Below the pieces are notes generated by a model. That model made no database searches. It had not been told where the DNA came from and saw only the letters and a list, made by a program, of their open reading frames with translations. A stretch of DNA of 64,000 nt from Anisus vortex (Eukaryota; Mollusca; Gastropoda; Planorbidae). Position numbers and translations under genes: made by a program. The DNA is taken from contig OX421497.1 in NCBI GenBank assembly GCA_949126835.1, positions 18,658,409 to 18,722,408 on the forward strand, in the 5' to 3' direction. Positions 1-11,300 of the stretch are shown here, piece after piece. Position 1 is the stretch's first letter. Every line of letters starts with the position of its first letter.

Positions 1-358
1 GCATATTTTCAAAGGTCTCGATTTTATGAAGTTTACCATATTTACAACTTTGTCTAGCACAGGTTTTAATGCTACTGGTAATGTTTTGGACACCGGAGAT
101 TCTCTGTGCAAAAAACAGTGAGTAGATATAATATTGGCGTTTCTTTTCTTGGCGAGAGTCACAAACCCTTTTAATGACCCTACCATTGATGGAGCACCGT
201 CCGTACAAATTCCCACACACAACTCCCATGATATTTTGAATTGTTCGAAATAGGAAGAAATAGAATCAAAGACATCTTGTCCTGTCGAACGTTCGGTAAG
301 CTCAAGACAGCATAGAAAGTGATTCACTATTTCGGAACGGAAATTTACTGACCCGTTT
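1..358 (-). pseudogene. hAT transposase fragment, ZBED5-like, cut by the window edge
   Basis: Read on the minus strand from about 356 down to 2, this stretch is one open frame of about 118 codons with no start codon. It contains the core strings CVGICTDGAPSMVG and STHCFLHRE, which are typical of the catalytic core of the ZBED5/SCAND3-like branch of hAT DNA transposases. In this family the Asp of TDGAPS lies in the RNase H-like fold that cuts and joins transposon ends. The rest of the protein is outside the window. A hAT-type end (closing at 699) lies about 340 bases upstream of the frame and probably belongs to the same element. Function is not expected. Confidence 0.75.
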
Positions 359-631
359 TGAAAGCCGCTGCCAAAAAGACCCAACCCCCCACTATTCAAA
401 CATAAAACACTTTTTTAAATACAATTAATGAGTTTAAAAGTTAAATATTTTGTTAGATAAAGGCTTCAACTTTAATCACATATAAATTCTATTTATGTAG
501 CATTAGTATAAGTGAGTCAAAACTTTGTTACAAAAACAGTAAAAATATGCAAAAAGGCCGATTTTTTCCCCGTTTTGACTACCTATTATAAGCATTTGTT
601 CAGCTCAATCAGATAGAGTAAGTGAGTGAAC

Positions 632-699
632 ATTAAATTTTGAGTTTCATAGTTTCGCGGAGCACCAGTGCTCCGCGGAGCACCGGTTAAGAACCACTG
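632..699. repeat. hAT-type terminal end with internal palindrome
   Basis: The segment closes with GGTTAAGAACCACTG, the reverse complement of the common hAT start CAGTGGTTCTTAACC. Just inside is a palindromic GCGGAGCACC/GGTGCTCCGC pair. It is most simply the right end of the element whose transposase occupies 1-358. The left end is outside the window, so the target duplication cannot be checked. Confidence 0.5.
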
Positions 700-2339
700 A
701 ATTCGTGTTTCCAAGTCATTTAATTTTAATGTTAAGAAATAATTTTGTGCGAATCAAACATGATTTTAAAATATTTCTTCGAAAACAGAAAAATAAATAG
801 TCTAAATAATAATTATAATAATAAATCATGGGACACCATATTTGAATGATTTCCTTTCAGCTTTCAACAAAACAGAAAGTTTTAAGTTTAACATCCTTAA
901 CCTTGTTTGTATACATGCATTTATATAATTTTTTCAAAATGATCAATCAGCACGGTAATAGACGCAGCACTAGAGTTGCAGTCTGAATTTTGATAGAATA
1001 TTTAATAGATAATCGGCTGATGACCAAAAGTCAATATCAGTTTCTGCCGAAATCAATAGCTATATTTGTTGCCTTCTTTCGGTGCCAAAATCGAAATCGA
1101 CTTCAATAACTTCTGTTTAGATTTATTGTCTATATTGTTCAATAGCTTCTGTTTAGATTTATTGTCTATATTGTTCAATAACTTCTGTTTAGATTTATTG
1201 TCTAGTTTTGAAAACTCAAGTTTATTTATTTACTTTAATGGTTAGTAAATCTTTGTCAAGTTCGTATCGGTGTATTTAATAACGAATATCAATATTCAAC
1301 AGACTACAGCAGTACTTGGCACGCAGAGCGATGTTCAATGGCACGCGATCGACCTCCAAGAGTTTTTTTTATATATTTTTGTTTCCGGTTCTGAATGAGG
1401 AGAACTGACTGTTTAAGCCGATGTTTCTGAATGACATGGCGACACATTTCAGTGAGTTGAACTTACATTCAAAGGACCACTGGAATGGATTTGAATTGAA
1501 ACTGGACATATCTTGCCGTGAAATCACTTTCAAAACATTTTACTTCATGTAAGCATACATCCCTATAGTAAGGCATATATTAAGATAGATAGTTGGGATT
1601 TTTCAGAAGTACATCGAAGCACTCAAAGGGGAGTCTTTAATCAAAGGCAAGACTTTCAAACTGATGGGCTCATTTTTTCATACCAGATGAAGACTAAATA
1701 GTTTGATATTACTACAACCTTCTGAAATGTAGATCTTTTTCTTTTAATTGGAGGGATATTGGCAATTTTAAAAATGCAATAAGTTGAATTTTAAACATTT
1801 AAAAAAATGCGCTTCCAAATATGCCCATTTGCGGAAATAAATCTTGACGGAAGCAGCTAAGGACAGTAATTTGCTGTTTTCTACTGCTAAATATTCGCTC
1901 TTTTACTTTCAGATTTTGGTTCAACTTACACTTGGAATAGATTTTTATCGCGCATGACAGCTGTTTTACAAAGCGGTCACCTACACTTGACCACTCATTA
2001 ATTGATACAGACTAATTACATTAAAAAGAGTTTTTATACTCATCTTCTTTAATTAAACATAAATAAAATTAGATCTAATATTGAAACACATTTATTTGTA
2101 ATATTAATTTTAATAAATATAAGATACTTATTTAATAGCACTATATTTTGTAATTTCTGCAATCATTAATGTTTAAAATATAAACTCCTTAAATGGTCAA
2201 ATAATTAATGCAGGAAATATTTATTTATAACTGTCAAAACGTAAATTATTTTAATCCTCTAATGATTAAATCTTGTTATGAATACCATAATGTTAAATTT
2301 GTATAAAGAAATAATAATTAGATCTAGTCATTAATATTA
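700..2339. other. AT-rich non-coding stretch with hAT scraps
   Basis: No gene is recognisable. About 1005-1110 resembles, in reverse orientation, the interior of the hAT element at 18799-19369 (shared GGCTGA.GACC.AAAGTCAATATCA). A 36-bp unit beginning CAATAACTTCTG repeats about 2.8 times at 1104-1204. The rest is AT-rich sequence without visible structure. Confidence 0.5.
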
Positions 2340-3100
2340 TTTGTTATATTACAAAACAGACCTTGCTTGGCATCTCTATTGCATCAAATGTGGAAACATT
2401 TTTTTATTAAAGGGAGATAATTAACAAATTTAATTTGAGCTAAAATGTCTAATGTTTTTTTTCTTTTGTAAACAAAAATGGCTTACAATTTATAACTTTG
2501 ACATGATCGAATTGTAAAAAGTATTTTAAAATATATAAATATTATATGACTAAAGATTTAGGCCTATATGTATATTTTCAAATAATACATTAACTACCCA
2601 ATTTGTATGATTACTACAAATCTATTGTGCTTAACAGTAGCCTCAGAATATCTACATTATACGAAACAAATCTAAGGTCATCCACTCTGGCTTCCCCACA
2701 CAACGTGTAGATCTTCTCCGCCTTGTGCGATTAGATTTTTCACACATGTGTGGGACGTCCTAGTCACCCCCCCCCCCCCCCCCCGAGATCTGGCTCTCAT
2801 CAAAACTATACCCAAATGAGGGGCAAAGAGGTCAAACTCTGACGCGCCTCCTAATGGAAAAAAAAAAAGAGATCAAATTCTTCATTAATATTAGAAGATC
2901 TTAGGGCGACAGGGATCGGTCGGCGGCAGGGATAGAACCCGCGACGTGTCAATTGACAGCCCGGTGAACCAACCACAAGACCAGGCGCTCGCACACTATA
3001 CTTGTCAAATCTGACCTCTACTTCTTCGAAAAGTCCATGCGATTCTTATTTCTTATTAGTATAATAATATGTAGGCTTACTGTTGGGGGATATCAGATAT
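2340..3100. repeat. Left part of a dispersed repeat also found at 13020-13580
   Basis: Long stretches match 13020-13580 almost base for base, including AAAGGGAGATAATTA and the AGTATAATAATATGTAG segment. Together with 5036-5230 it makes one interrupted relic of the hAT family ending CCCCCGTTGAGAACCTA. A tRNA-derived SINE relic lies at 2901-2998. The element at 3101-5035 splits the relic. Confidence 0.6.
2901..2998 (-). repeat. tRNA-derived SINE fragment (family S1)
   Basis: On the minus strand it reads through a B-box-like GGGTTCTATCCC and an A-box-like TGGT..GGTTGGTTCACCGG, the two internal RNA polymerase III promoter elements of a tRNA head. Related copies lie at 13404-13475, 51075-51216 and 62415-62577. 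It is not a tRNA gene because the cloverleaf does not close. Confidence 0.6.
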
Positions 3101-5035
3101 AGACCTTTTCATTTTATTAATTATTCCAAAAAAGAGGTCGATGTCTAGGCATGCGCAGTAGCTAGGGGGCAGAAGTTGTCAATAAAACCTTCTTCGCCTT
3201 TGTTATTTTACTGGGGGCCTAGTGGTTTTTGGGCGTAATTATATTAGCTTTTCATTTTACAAAAAAACTAATTCATAAAAACTTTATACCCAGAAGCTAG
3301 GGAGCGAACTGTACTTTTCTTTTACCTTTTGAACCAGTTTTTAACCCAAAAAACATGTATTATACATTCTAGGCCTAATGCGTCTATGGTTACCATCAAC
3401 CATGTCACCATGTTAATACAGATTGGCGTCGAGCGATCAGTAAATCGTCTTTAAGCATACAAATAAAATTTAACATAGTTATATATTTATAAAGCTTTGT
3501 TTGTGTTGAAGTATCAACGCGTAGGCTATATTGTATTAAGTTATTTTTTGTAGCAATAGAAATCGTAACTTTTAATTATTTTAATTTTTTTTATCGTTCG
3601 ATTTCGATGTCACAAAAGAACCTTGAAAAGCCAAAGTAAGCTCATCATAGTTTGATTCTGAAAAGGCCTAGGTCTATGTCCCATAGGCCTATGCTATTGT
3701 TTGACTTGTTCTGGGGTTTTATCGTTAAAATATTGTATGTAGAAGTAGTTAAGCGGGATTATAACATATTAGTAGGCCTAGACCTAGCTATAGGACTATA
3801 GACTATAGCCGTCTATAGGCTATAGTAGTTTATAGTAGGCCTATAGGGGCTATAGGCTATATAGTATTATAGGCCCTAATAGGCTAAGCTAAAGTAGCCT
3901 AAAGGCCTATATAAATTATAAATATAGGCTTATGGCTTATAGGATAGGCCTATAAATTATAATAGCTATTATTTAATATAATATAGCATATCGAATCGGC
4001 ATATCACATATAATATAGTTTACTATAATAATAGGCCTAATTATTAGCCTGCCTATAGGCCTAGGCCTTATTACTATTAGCCTATTAGTACATTAGCCTA
4101 TTATAGTAGCCTAAAGGTTATAAGCTCAAACAGTTTAAACTATTAAACAATTGAAAATATTTACTATTTACTATAGAAAAGTGTTGATTAACCGATTGCG
4201 ATTGCATGAAATAATTAAGCGAATATGAAGGTAGGCTATGCTATATATTTGATATTTGCAAACTGGTGCGTGTTTTCTTTATGAATTTTTAGTTATAGGC
4301 CTGTTATTGTATAATATTTCATGCACAGGTCATAGGTCCGACTATACGACATAGGCCTATATATATATATATATATATTAGCCTCTTCCTACGAACAATA
4401 TATATTTTTTTAAAGTTTAACATAAAATTTGCTATGGCCTATGGCTATGGTTTTTATAGGCCTATTCGTGAATCGGCTCTTATGCGTCTGTCTCTATCAA
4501 ACATTCAACATGAAATATATCTAGAATTATATTTGCCTTTTTTATTAATCAAAACGAGCGATCTAGGTCTAGGGCTAAGTTAAGCAATAGCTTGAACAGC
4601 CTACAGTAATAAAAGCATTATAGGCCTAATTTTTTTTTTGGATACAAAACTAGTTCTAAACGTATTTTTTTTTTTTACATTGATTCTCATTGAAGAAACT
4701 CAACAAAAAGTAATGAAACAGTGATCACGATAGAATCGACCATAATATTAAGGTCCAAAGCATAGAGTCCAGGTCTAAAAAATTTTTTCTTTAAAAAATA
4801 AAGAAGCTCTAAACGTTATTTTTTAACAATTCCCTTCCTAGGTTCTTAGTTTAAGATCTCCATGTGTTTTTATGGTTTAAAGTTCAAAAACAACTATAAT
4901 AACATTAAAAACCCCAACACCTTTAGTAAAATACTATATGGAAAGAAGGAACAAAATCTTTGTGCCCCCAAAAGAAATATATGTCAGTGAGTCTCAAGGC
5001 CACGCCCCTTTTCCGGGGTCAAACTAAAAAGGTCT
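3101..5035. mobile_element. 1.9 kb TIR DNA transposon without recognisable transposase
   Basis: The element starts AGACCTTTTCATTTT and ends AAACTAAAAAGGTCT, an imperfect inverted pair. Comparison with the uninterrupted relative at 13568 (GATATTTAGCA) shows that an AT dinucleotide was duplicated on insertion. No long reading frame is visible. The interior 3650-4140 is a dense mass of TAGGCCTA-type words, and an (AT)n run lies at about 4360. The superfamily is not certain; an AT target duplication would fit ISL2EU-like elements. Confidence 0.6.
3650..4140. repeat. TAGGCCTA-rich palindromic low-complexity cluster
   Basis: Roughly 490 bases are dominated by overlapping variants of TAGGCCTA, CTATAGGC and AGCCTATA, all locally self-complementary. 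There is no fixed period, so it is not a classical tandem repeat. Confidence 0.75.
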
Positions 5036-5230
5036 ATTTAGCAGCACTGGCGTTTACATTACATTTCATCCAAAAACTAATCGATTCAAATATCTGAGGT
5101 GTTCAAATTAAATCAGGTTCGGTTGTACCGCCCACTTACCCTTAACCGCACCCTAATCGCCCCGTGAACATCAGCGCCCCCTAAAGCCTCTCGCCGCCCC
5201 CCCCCCAACTGGGTGATTGAGGGGGGGGGG
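5036..5230. repeat. Right end of a hAT-family relic
   Basis: It matches 13577-13775 (TTTAGCA.CACT.GCGTTTA through ACCGCC and the CCCC-rich end), but the terminal GTTGAGAACC has decayed. It is the second half of the element interrupted at 3101. Confidence 0.55.
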
Positions 5231-5336
5231 GTCAATGAGATGCCGTCCTACATGATTACATATGTTCTACCTTTTAGCTAATTTTAAACAATATAAAAGA
5301 ACTAATTGTACTCAAGCACAGAAAAATATACTTATA

Positions 5337-5440
5337 TCCGTGTTCTAAGTTGTTTGTTGCTCAATATTTAATGCGCTCTGAGCTTACATTATGTTTGTTG
5401 GCAGCGCTGTACATATAGAATTATTATTATTATTATTATT
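5337..5440 (+). repeat. LINE 3' tail shared by all three gene units
   Basis: TGTTCTAAGT..TTTGTTGCTCAAT followed by a (ATT)n run is the 3' tail of a non-LTR retrotransposon. Equivalent tails lie at 30513-30610 and 58113-58220, at the same place relative to the claudin-like exon 1 in each unit. It was therefore present before the units duplicated. Confidence 0.65.
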
Positions 5441-6641
5441 AGTTGAAATTAATTTAAAATTGTTCCCATTCAATAAACAGTTGCTTTCTTTTTTTTTTCT
5501 TTCTTTGATACTTTTACAGTTTGTTCTCTACGTCATTCTTATCAATTTAATGTCTGTTTAATCTTTTTAGTCTACACCCACACACGCACGCACACACACA
5601 CACACTCACACTCATAAAGCATAGCACAATGAATATCCCGCCTACGAGGATGTGTTTCTTTCGGTGTATTTCTCATTTAGCGTTTCGGTCTTTCAAATAT
5701 ACACAGGTCTCAGTGTAAATTTTAGCTACTGGCTTGTGAATAGCCTTGTTATTTGATGAAATAATACATTCTTTCAGTTTCTGTTACATAGCTTTATTTC
5801 ACACACCCGCATGTTTTGTTTTTTATAAAGGATAAAAAAATACCTTAGACGATTTAGAATATTTATTTTTATATATTCATGGTATTGAAATGTCAATAGA
5901 ATTAGATCAAATGAGGTTGAAACATAATAAAAGCTGCCAACCAATCATATTTTGATCATACAGAAGCTATATTAAAACCTAACAGAAAAGTGTAGTTCTC
6001 AAACTAGACTGCTTATGAGTCAAAAAGTCATAATTTTATTTTTCACAGTGTCTTACCCATACATACATATTACAAAACATTTCAGCATCAAAAGTAAAAA
6101 TAACTCAATGTCCAAAAACATTGTCCGTATAATCATGTTAATAAGCGTACACAATAATTGTAGCCTACTATCTAAGTGTCGATAATGCAACTGAATTAGA
6201 ATCATTCCTACTCGTAACACATAAGTCATTAAATAATGCTCCCAAGCATTCCGTTTTAGTTTCGTTCCTTAACAATTACTTGTAAGTTTAACAAGAACCG
6301 GTTATTCTGGATGAAATATTTCACAAAATTGCGCCATAACATAATTTATAAAAGACTTTGAAAATACATGCAGACTAAAGAAGGTGTAGTATTTAAATAA
6401 TATCTATTATATCTATTGTGTACACTCAAACTGGTTTCTTTTGAAGGACTACATTATTAGTGAGTACCACGTTTTTTTATATTGTTATCAATTATAAATA
6501 TATATATAATATATAGGTAGAATATTTTACTACAATCATAATAGAAATATTTTATTTTATTGTAAATAAATCAAGTCGTATGTAATTTCCACATTTTTGT
6601 GAAGGTATAAAGAAATTATTCACATTTCGTTTTCAGAAGAA
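5441..6641 (+). promoter_or_regulatory. Conserved 5' flank of claudin-like copy 1
   Basis: This flank aligns over about 1.2 kb with 30611-31834 and, apart from insertions, with 58221-60398. It includes a CA-rich microsatellite near 5580. It ends TTTTCAGAAGAAATGG, where TTTTCAG is a good 3' splice-acceptor match only five bases before the ATG. All three copies keep this TTTTCAG, so an untranslated first exon may lie upstream. No convincing TATA box could be separated from the AT-rich background. Confidence 0.45.
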
Positions 6642-6852
6642 ATGGCTCTACCTAAAGGAATCACAATACAACATATTGGTTGTTCTATTATACTTTGTAT
6701 TGGTATAATTTTACATATTGTGGGGCTGGCCACTCCAAGCTGGTCAGTTGCTACTGTTGAAACCAAAACTGTCAATGTAGACTTAACAGTGGGTCTTTGG
6801 AAAATATGTCAAATTGGCGTCTGTCGAGAAATACCTAGTGAATACTTGATAG
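6642..6852 (+). CDS. Claudin/PMP22-like tetraspan protein, copy 1, exon 1
   Basis: This exon encodes residues 1-70 of a 183-residue four-pass membrane protein. It holds a short N-terminus, membrane segment 1 (about 12-30) and most of the first extracellular loop. The loop carries the PMP22/EMP/claudin signature: Trp34, Gly-Leu-Trp at 51-53, Cys56 and Cys61, the last two expected to form a disulphide. The exon ends GATAG|GTAAGT in phase 1 and joins 20030 to give Asp71. Family members act in the plasma membrane, shaping cell contacts or associating with channels; the exact role here is unknown. The start is the only in-frame ATG with a good context (AGAAATGG) and is kept in copies 2 and 3. Reading past the splice site gives only intron-encoded residues. 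Confidence 0.85.
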
Positions 6853-7431
6853 GTAAGTACACTGAATCTTTTTCTCCAATTCTATATTTAAAAAAAAACT
6901 TCTCTTCCTTTTCGATGTTTTCCCTTATAATATTTACAACCATTTATATACATTTAATATGTACTGATAATTGCAAAATATTGTTGTTGTGTTATCGTCT
7001 CTAAAATGCAAAAGAATTTACAATGTAATAAAATATTGTACAGAAATTATACTGTTAAATTTATGTAATTTTCTTTACCCTTTCTAAGAGGTTTTATTGA
7101 TTGACTATATAATATATATGAACTTCTAGGCGTCATGTCACAAATTTGAAATCAATTTTATTTTATTTGGAAAGAATAGCTTTCCAGGCTACCATATAGA
7201 CTATAGGTGCTCAACCTTTTTCGGCTCACCGCCCCCTTTTACAATTTTTTTTCTCTCGCCGCTCCCCTTCCCGTAGCAAATGTTTTAGCAAAAAATTTAT
7301 CCACGCTGGCATATATTTAATTCCTATTTTATGAGCTTAAAAGTAAAAGTCAATTGTTAAGAAGAGGGGTTCTAATTTTTTAAATTATAATAATACACAT
7401 ATCTACACAAATATACACAATAGGTTTTAAA

Positions 7432-8365
7432 GGTGTACGGACATTTCATCCCGCGACATTTGATCCCGTGACAGTTACTCCCTGACACTTAATCCCACGA
7501 CAGATAATCCCGCGACACTCGGTCCCGCGACACTTAATCCCTCCCGCCGACATGTACACTAAGAAAAAAACAACAAATGTATTTGGAGAAACTAGCTGTC
7601 ACAAAGTACTAACTAATTGGTAGGAATAATAATTACTAATAAAAATTAATGTATTTCCTTATTTAACCCTTTTGCGTAATGTGACTAGTCCCTGCGACAC
7701 GGTTCGATCACCTCCCTTTGTTACCTGCGGACTATCCTCACCCAGATAGTTGTCAAAGTAGGACCCGCGCGTGTTGGTCTGAGTTCTAGCGAGACTTGTT
7801 TTGATTGGTATACAAAGAGATTGTCAGAGAGATATGTCGGCTTTGCTTATTTGTAGTGTCCGCTCCTTGTGACCCCAACGACAAGGGTAGAATATTAATC
7901 TGGGTCATTGTAAACACTCCTGTGGGTCATTGTAAACACTCCTGTATTAACTTTTTTCAATTCAGTTGAAGACTAAATGACAGGTGACCTAGTTGGAAGG
8001 GGCGCAGCCTTTGCTTTCATTGGGCAATGAGTTAAGACATGACTAAATGGCGTCACTAGACAACCTTCTTTAGGAACCTAAATGTTAATAAAAACACATT
8101 TTGTTTCAGATGTTTTCTTAAACTTTTAGCTGTACTACGGATATCTTGGATTTATACTATAAATGTACTGTTTAAATACATTTGTTTCATTTTTTCTTAG
8201 TGTACATGTCCGCAGGAGGGATTAAGTGTTAATGGGACTATCTCGCGGGAAGGGAGGGATTAAGTGTCGCGGGACCGAGTGTCGCGGGATTATCTGTCGA
8301 GGGATTCAGTGTCAAGGAGTAACTGTCGCGGGATGAAATGTCGCGGGATGAAATGTCACCAAACC
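7432..8365. mobile_element. Foldback element with about 140-bp repeat-built inverted ends
   Basis: Both ends consist of variants of the words CCCGCGACA and ACATTTCATCCCG in opposite orientation. They span about 7432-7570 on the left and 8190-8365 on the right. GTTTTAAA flanks both sides (7424-7431 and 8366-8373), a perfect 8-bp target duplication. The interior of about 600 bases has no open reading frame. This is a non-autonomous DNA transposon; its superfamily is not assigned. Confidence 0.75.
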
Positions 8366-8418
8366 GTTTTAAAACTCAGCATTAGTGTGAAACTTGGGCC
8401 TGGTGTGTTGACAGAGGG

Positions 8419-8992
8419 TTGTCAATGTTTGGTTCAATGTCAATGTTTGGTTCAATGTCAATGTTTGGTTCAATGTCAATGTTTGGTTTAATGTCAATGT
8501 TTGGTTCAATGTCAATGTTTGGTTCAATGTCAATGTTTGGTTCAATGTCAATGTTGGGTTTAATGTCAATGTTTGGTTCAATGTCAATGTTTGGTTTAAT
8601 GTCAATGTTTGGTTAAATGTCAATGTTTGGTTCAATGTCAATGTTTGGTTCAATGTCAATGTTTGGTTTAATGTCAATGTTTGGTTCAATGTCAATGTTT
8701 GGTTTAATGTCAATGTTTGGTTTAATGTCAATGTTGGGTTTAAAGTCAATGTTTGGTTTAATGTCAATGTTTGGTTCAATGTCAATGTTGGGTTTAATGT
8801 CAATGTTTGGTTTAATGTTAATGTTTGGTTTAATGTCAATGTTTGGTTTAATGTCAATGTTTGGTTCAATGTCAATGTTTGGTTTAATGTCAATGTTTGG
8901 TTCAATGTCAATGTTTGGTTCAATGTCAATGTTTGGTCTAATGTCAATGTTTGGTTTAATGTCAATGTTTGGTTTAATGTCAATGTTTGGTT
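8419..8992. repeat. 18-bp tandem array, about 32 copies
   Basis: The unit is ATGTCAATGTTTGGTTYA, repeated about 32 times with single-base variants (TTC/TTT, TTTGG/TTGGG). Because 18 is a multiple of three and the unit has no stop, long frames are open on both strands. These are not genes. The array begins about 45 bases after the foldback element's duplication. Confidence 0.9.
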
Positions 8993-8999
8993 AGTAAAA

Positions 9000-10960
9000 G
9001 TCTCAAGTCTTCACTACTTGCCACTTGCTTCTTTGTTTTCTTGACAACAAAGTTGTAACAGCATTAAAACCTCACTCTATTGAATAGGAAGATGGAAATG
9101 CAATAAAAGAAAGTCTTTGCCAAAGCCGACAGTCTTGGAGAAACTGATGGTATTTCTTTTTGCAGCCAAAAGTCGTGATAGCTCATTCTAACAAATTATT
9201 TCAATTTTAGTTCTTCATTGGTTGCTAATTCAATCAATTCCTCTTGTAGTTGTAAAGATAGCCTGATTGTAATTCTTCATTATTAGAAAAAGGATATAAA
9301 ACCCAATCAGGGATTTTCATGTTAACAATGTCTTGAAATCGACCGTAGAAGTCACCAAAAAGTGCTTCAAGGTGTTCACAATAATCAATAAGTGAGAATG
9401 TCTTCTTCAGTTTTTTTTCTACTGATGCTAGATTGGGAAACTGATAAATTTCTCCGCGTCCAAGTTTTGTTTGTACAATTGAAGTTTTGACAAAACTGCA
9501 AAAAGACACTTTTTGTTTTAATCAAATTGAGGTCATCTACCTGCACATAAATGTTCATTTCATTTCATTATTAAAGACCAAGTGAACAGCTTGTTCTTGA
9601 AGGGACGAGATTTGTAAAAGTCTCATTCGGAAGTGACGTGTTAGAAGGACAATAAATAAACAAGACACGACCCACAAAATCTATATTTAACCATTTTGTT
9701 AAAAAATAAGACCGGAAAAAGATTTAAAACACGTGGAAGTAGATTCAAAACACGTGAAAATATTCATTAATTTTTCCTTGTCGGAATTCCTTCTCTGACG
9801 TCACTACCCTTTGTTGCCATATCAAATGGCTACGAGATTTGGATTTTTCCTACGCACATTTAATTGCTAATATTGAACTAATTAATTGAAAGTTAGGTTT
9901 AATAATTTGTATAAATGATTTTATTAGCATTTTGGGCACTGAATACACTATTTGCTATCAAAATAAACGTTTATCTCAATTTTGATAAAAAGCTGTTCAC
10001 TTGGTCTTTAAATAAATCCGTTAAATATGCGATATCGTTTTTTTTAGAGTTTCTCTCAAAGAAATGTCTTTGCTTTCTAGAAACTCTTAACACTGAATCA
10101 AAGACCTCATAAAATCTATTTAAACAGGCACCTTTTGATAACCAGCGTACTTCTGTGTGCAATAGCAAACGATTATAGTCTTCGTCATTCTCTATACACA
10201 GTTGTTTAAAAACTCTATAATTGAATGCATTGCTTCTGAATTTGTTTACTGCAGTTATTACATATTGAAGAGAATGATGCAGACGATCACTGATATTGTT
10301 GGCATCTAAATGTTGCCTTTGAATTACACAATGGACAGCCAATACATCTGTCACAGACTTATTTAAATAGAAAATAAATCCACGATAACGCCCTACCATC
10401 GCCGGTGCCCTATCAGTAGCAACATATATTAATTTTCTGTTGAATTACTTTTTCTTTAAAAACGTTTTCTAGTACAAAAAAGTCAAAGTCGCGTTTCGTG
10501 TCAGTTATTAACTTTTTAGCGAATAACATTTCTTGGCAACTTTTCTCTTCTTTAATAAATTGAACATAAGCTAACAATAAAGACTGATTGTCTGGTAGTG
10601 TGGTTTCATCCAGTTGTAAGTAAAATTGAGACGTTTTGAGATAATCACACAATGTAGCCTACTCTTTGCATCACATGCCATTTCATCGATTCTTCTCTGC
10701 ACTGTACTATTACTCAATGGTATTTTATTGATGATATCAGACGCAGGCATGTGCAGTACTGTATGCAATACTTCCCTAACAGCCGGTAGAATGAGCTCTT
10801 CACCAATAGTGTGTGGTTTTCCACATTTAGCGATTGAAACATTTTTTTTATAGGAAACATGTAACCCATCGCTGACTGGTTTGGATCCACCTACCGTCCA
10901 CAATGTTTGCCGATCCAAGAACACTTTTTATGCCCGAAAACAGTCGGATATTTCATATAC
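9000..10960 (-). pseudogene. Decayed ZBED5-like hAT transposase
   Basis: Minus-strand blocks in order are about 10924-10571 (KPHTIGEELILPAV and STVQRRIDEMACD), 10652-10413 (QFYLQLDETTLPDNQ), 10399-10010 (YLTDLF, HTEVRWLSKGACLNRF, QRQHL) and 9509-9234 (IYQFPNL, IPDWVLYPF). These strings are hallmarks of the ZBED5/EPM2AIP1-like hAT branch: zinc-finger-proximal region, catalytic core and C-terminal region. Several frameshifts and stops separate the blocks, and a 433-bp MITE interrupts it at 9575. No activity is expected. A second, more decayed relative lies at 39400-40080. Confidence 0.8.
9575..10007. mobile_element. 433-bp MITE inserted into the hAT transposase
   Basis: It starts AGACCAAGTGAACAGC and ends with the exact reverse complement, GCTGTTCACTTGGTCT. 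TTAA lies directly outside both ends (9571-9574 and 10008-10011). Transposase frame sits on both sides, so the insertion is younger than the transposase. A TTAA duplication is characteristic of piggyBac-type elements, though the termini do not start CCC. Confidence 0.75.
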
Positions 10961-11300
10961 TTAACTAAAGAAAGCAGGATCAATCAAAGCCATTCAACGT
11001 GCGATATTTATTGAATGAACACACAGAACTTCGGCTTCTGCGGAACCTTTTCCAGCTAGTTATTTAGTTTTTTACTGAATCGAGCCACTACTTTAAAAAA
11101 ATCAGCACGATTCCAATTATTTCTAATTAGTATGTTGGTTATTTAGCAGCACTTGTGTTCTACGTCACATTTCATCCACAATATAACGCCCCTTCCATTT
11201 TGCCATTCTCGGAAAATAGTCAAAATATAGTAATAAATCTAGGTTAAGCCCATATACGACTTTGAATGACTTTTACGTCACAATTCATTGGCACCATAGT

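Noticed and set aside
6853..7004. Continuation of the copy 1 frame past 6852
   Set aside because: A consensus GTAAGT donor at 6853 is conserved in all three copies, and exon 2 joins in frame. The extra residues are intron-encoded and not conserved.
8369..8994. Long frames on both strands (TLTLNQ and FGSMSM repeats)
   Set aside because: They are a by-product of an 18-bp tandem repeat without stops.
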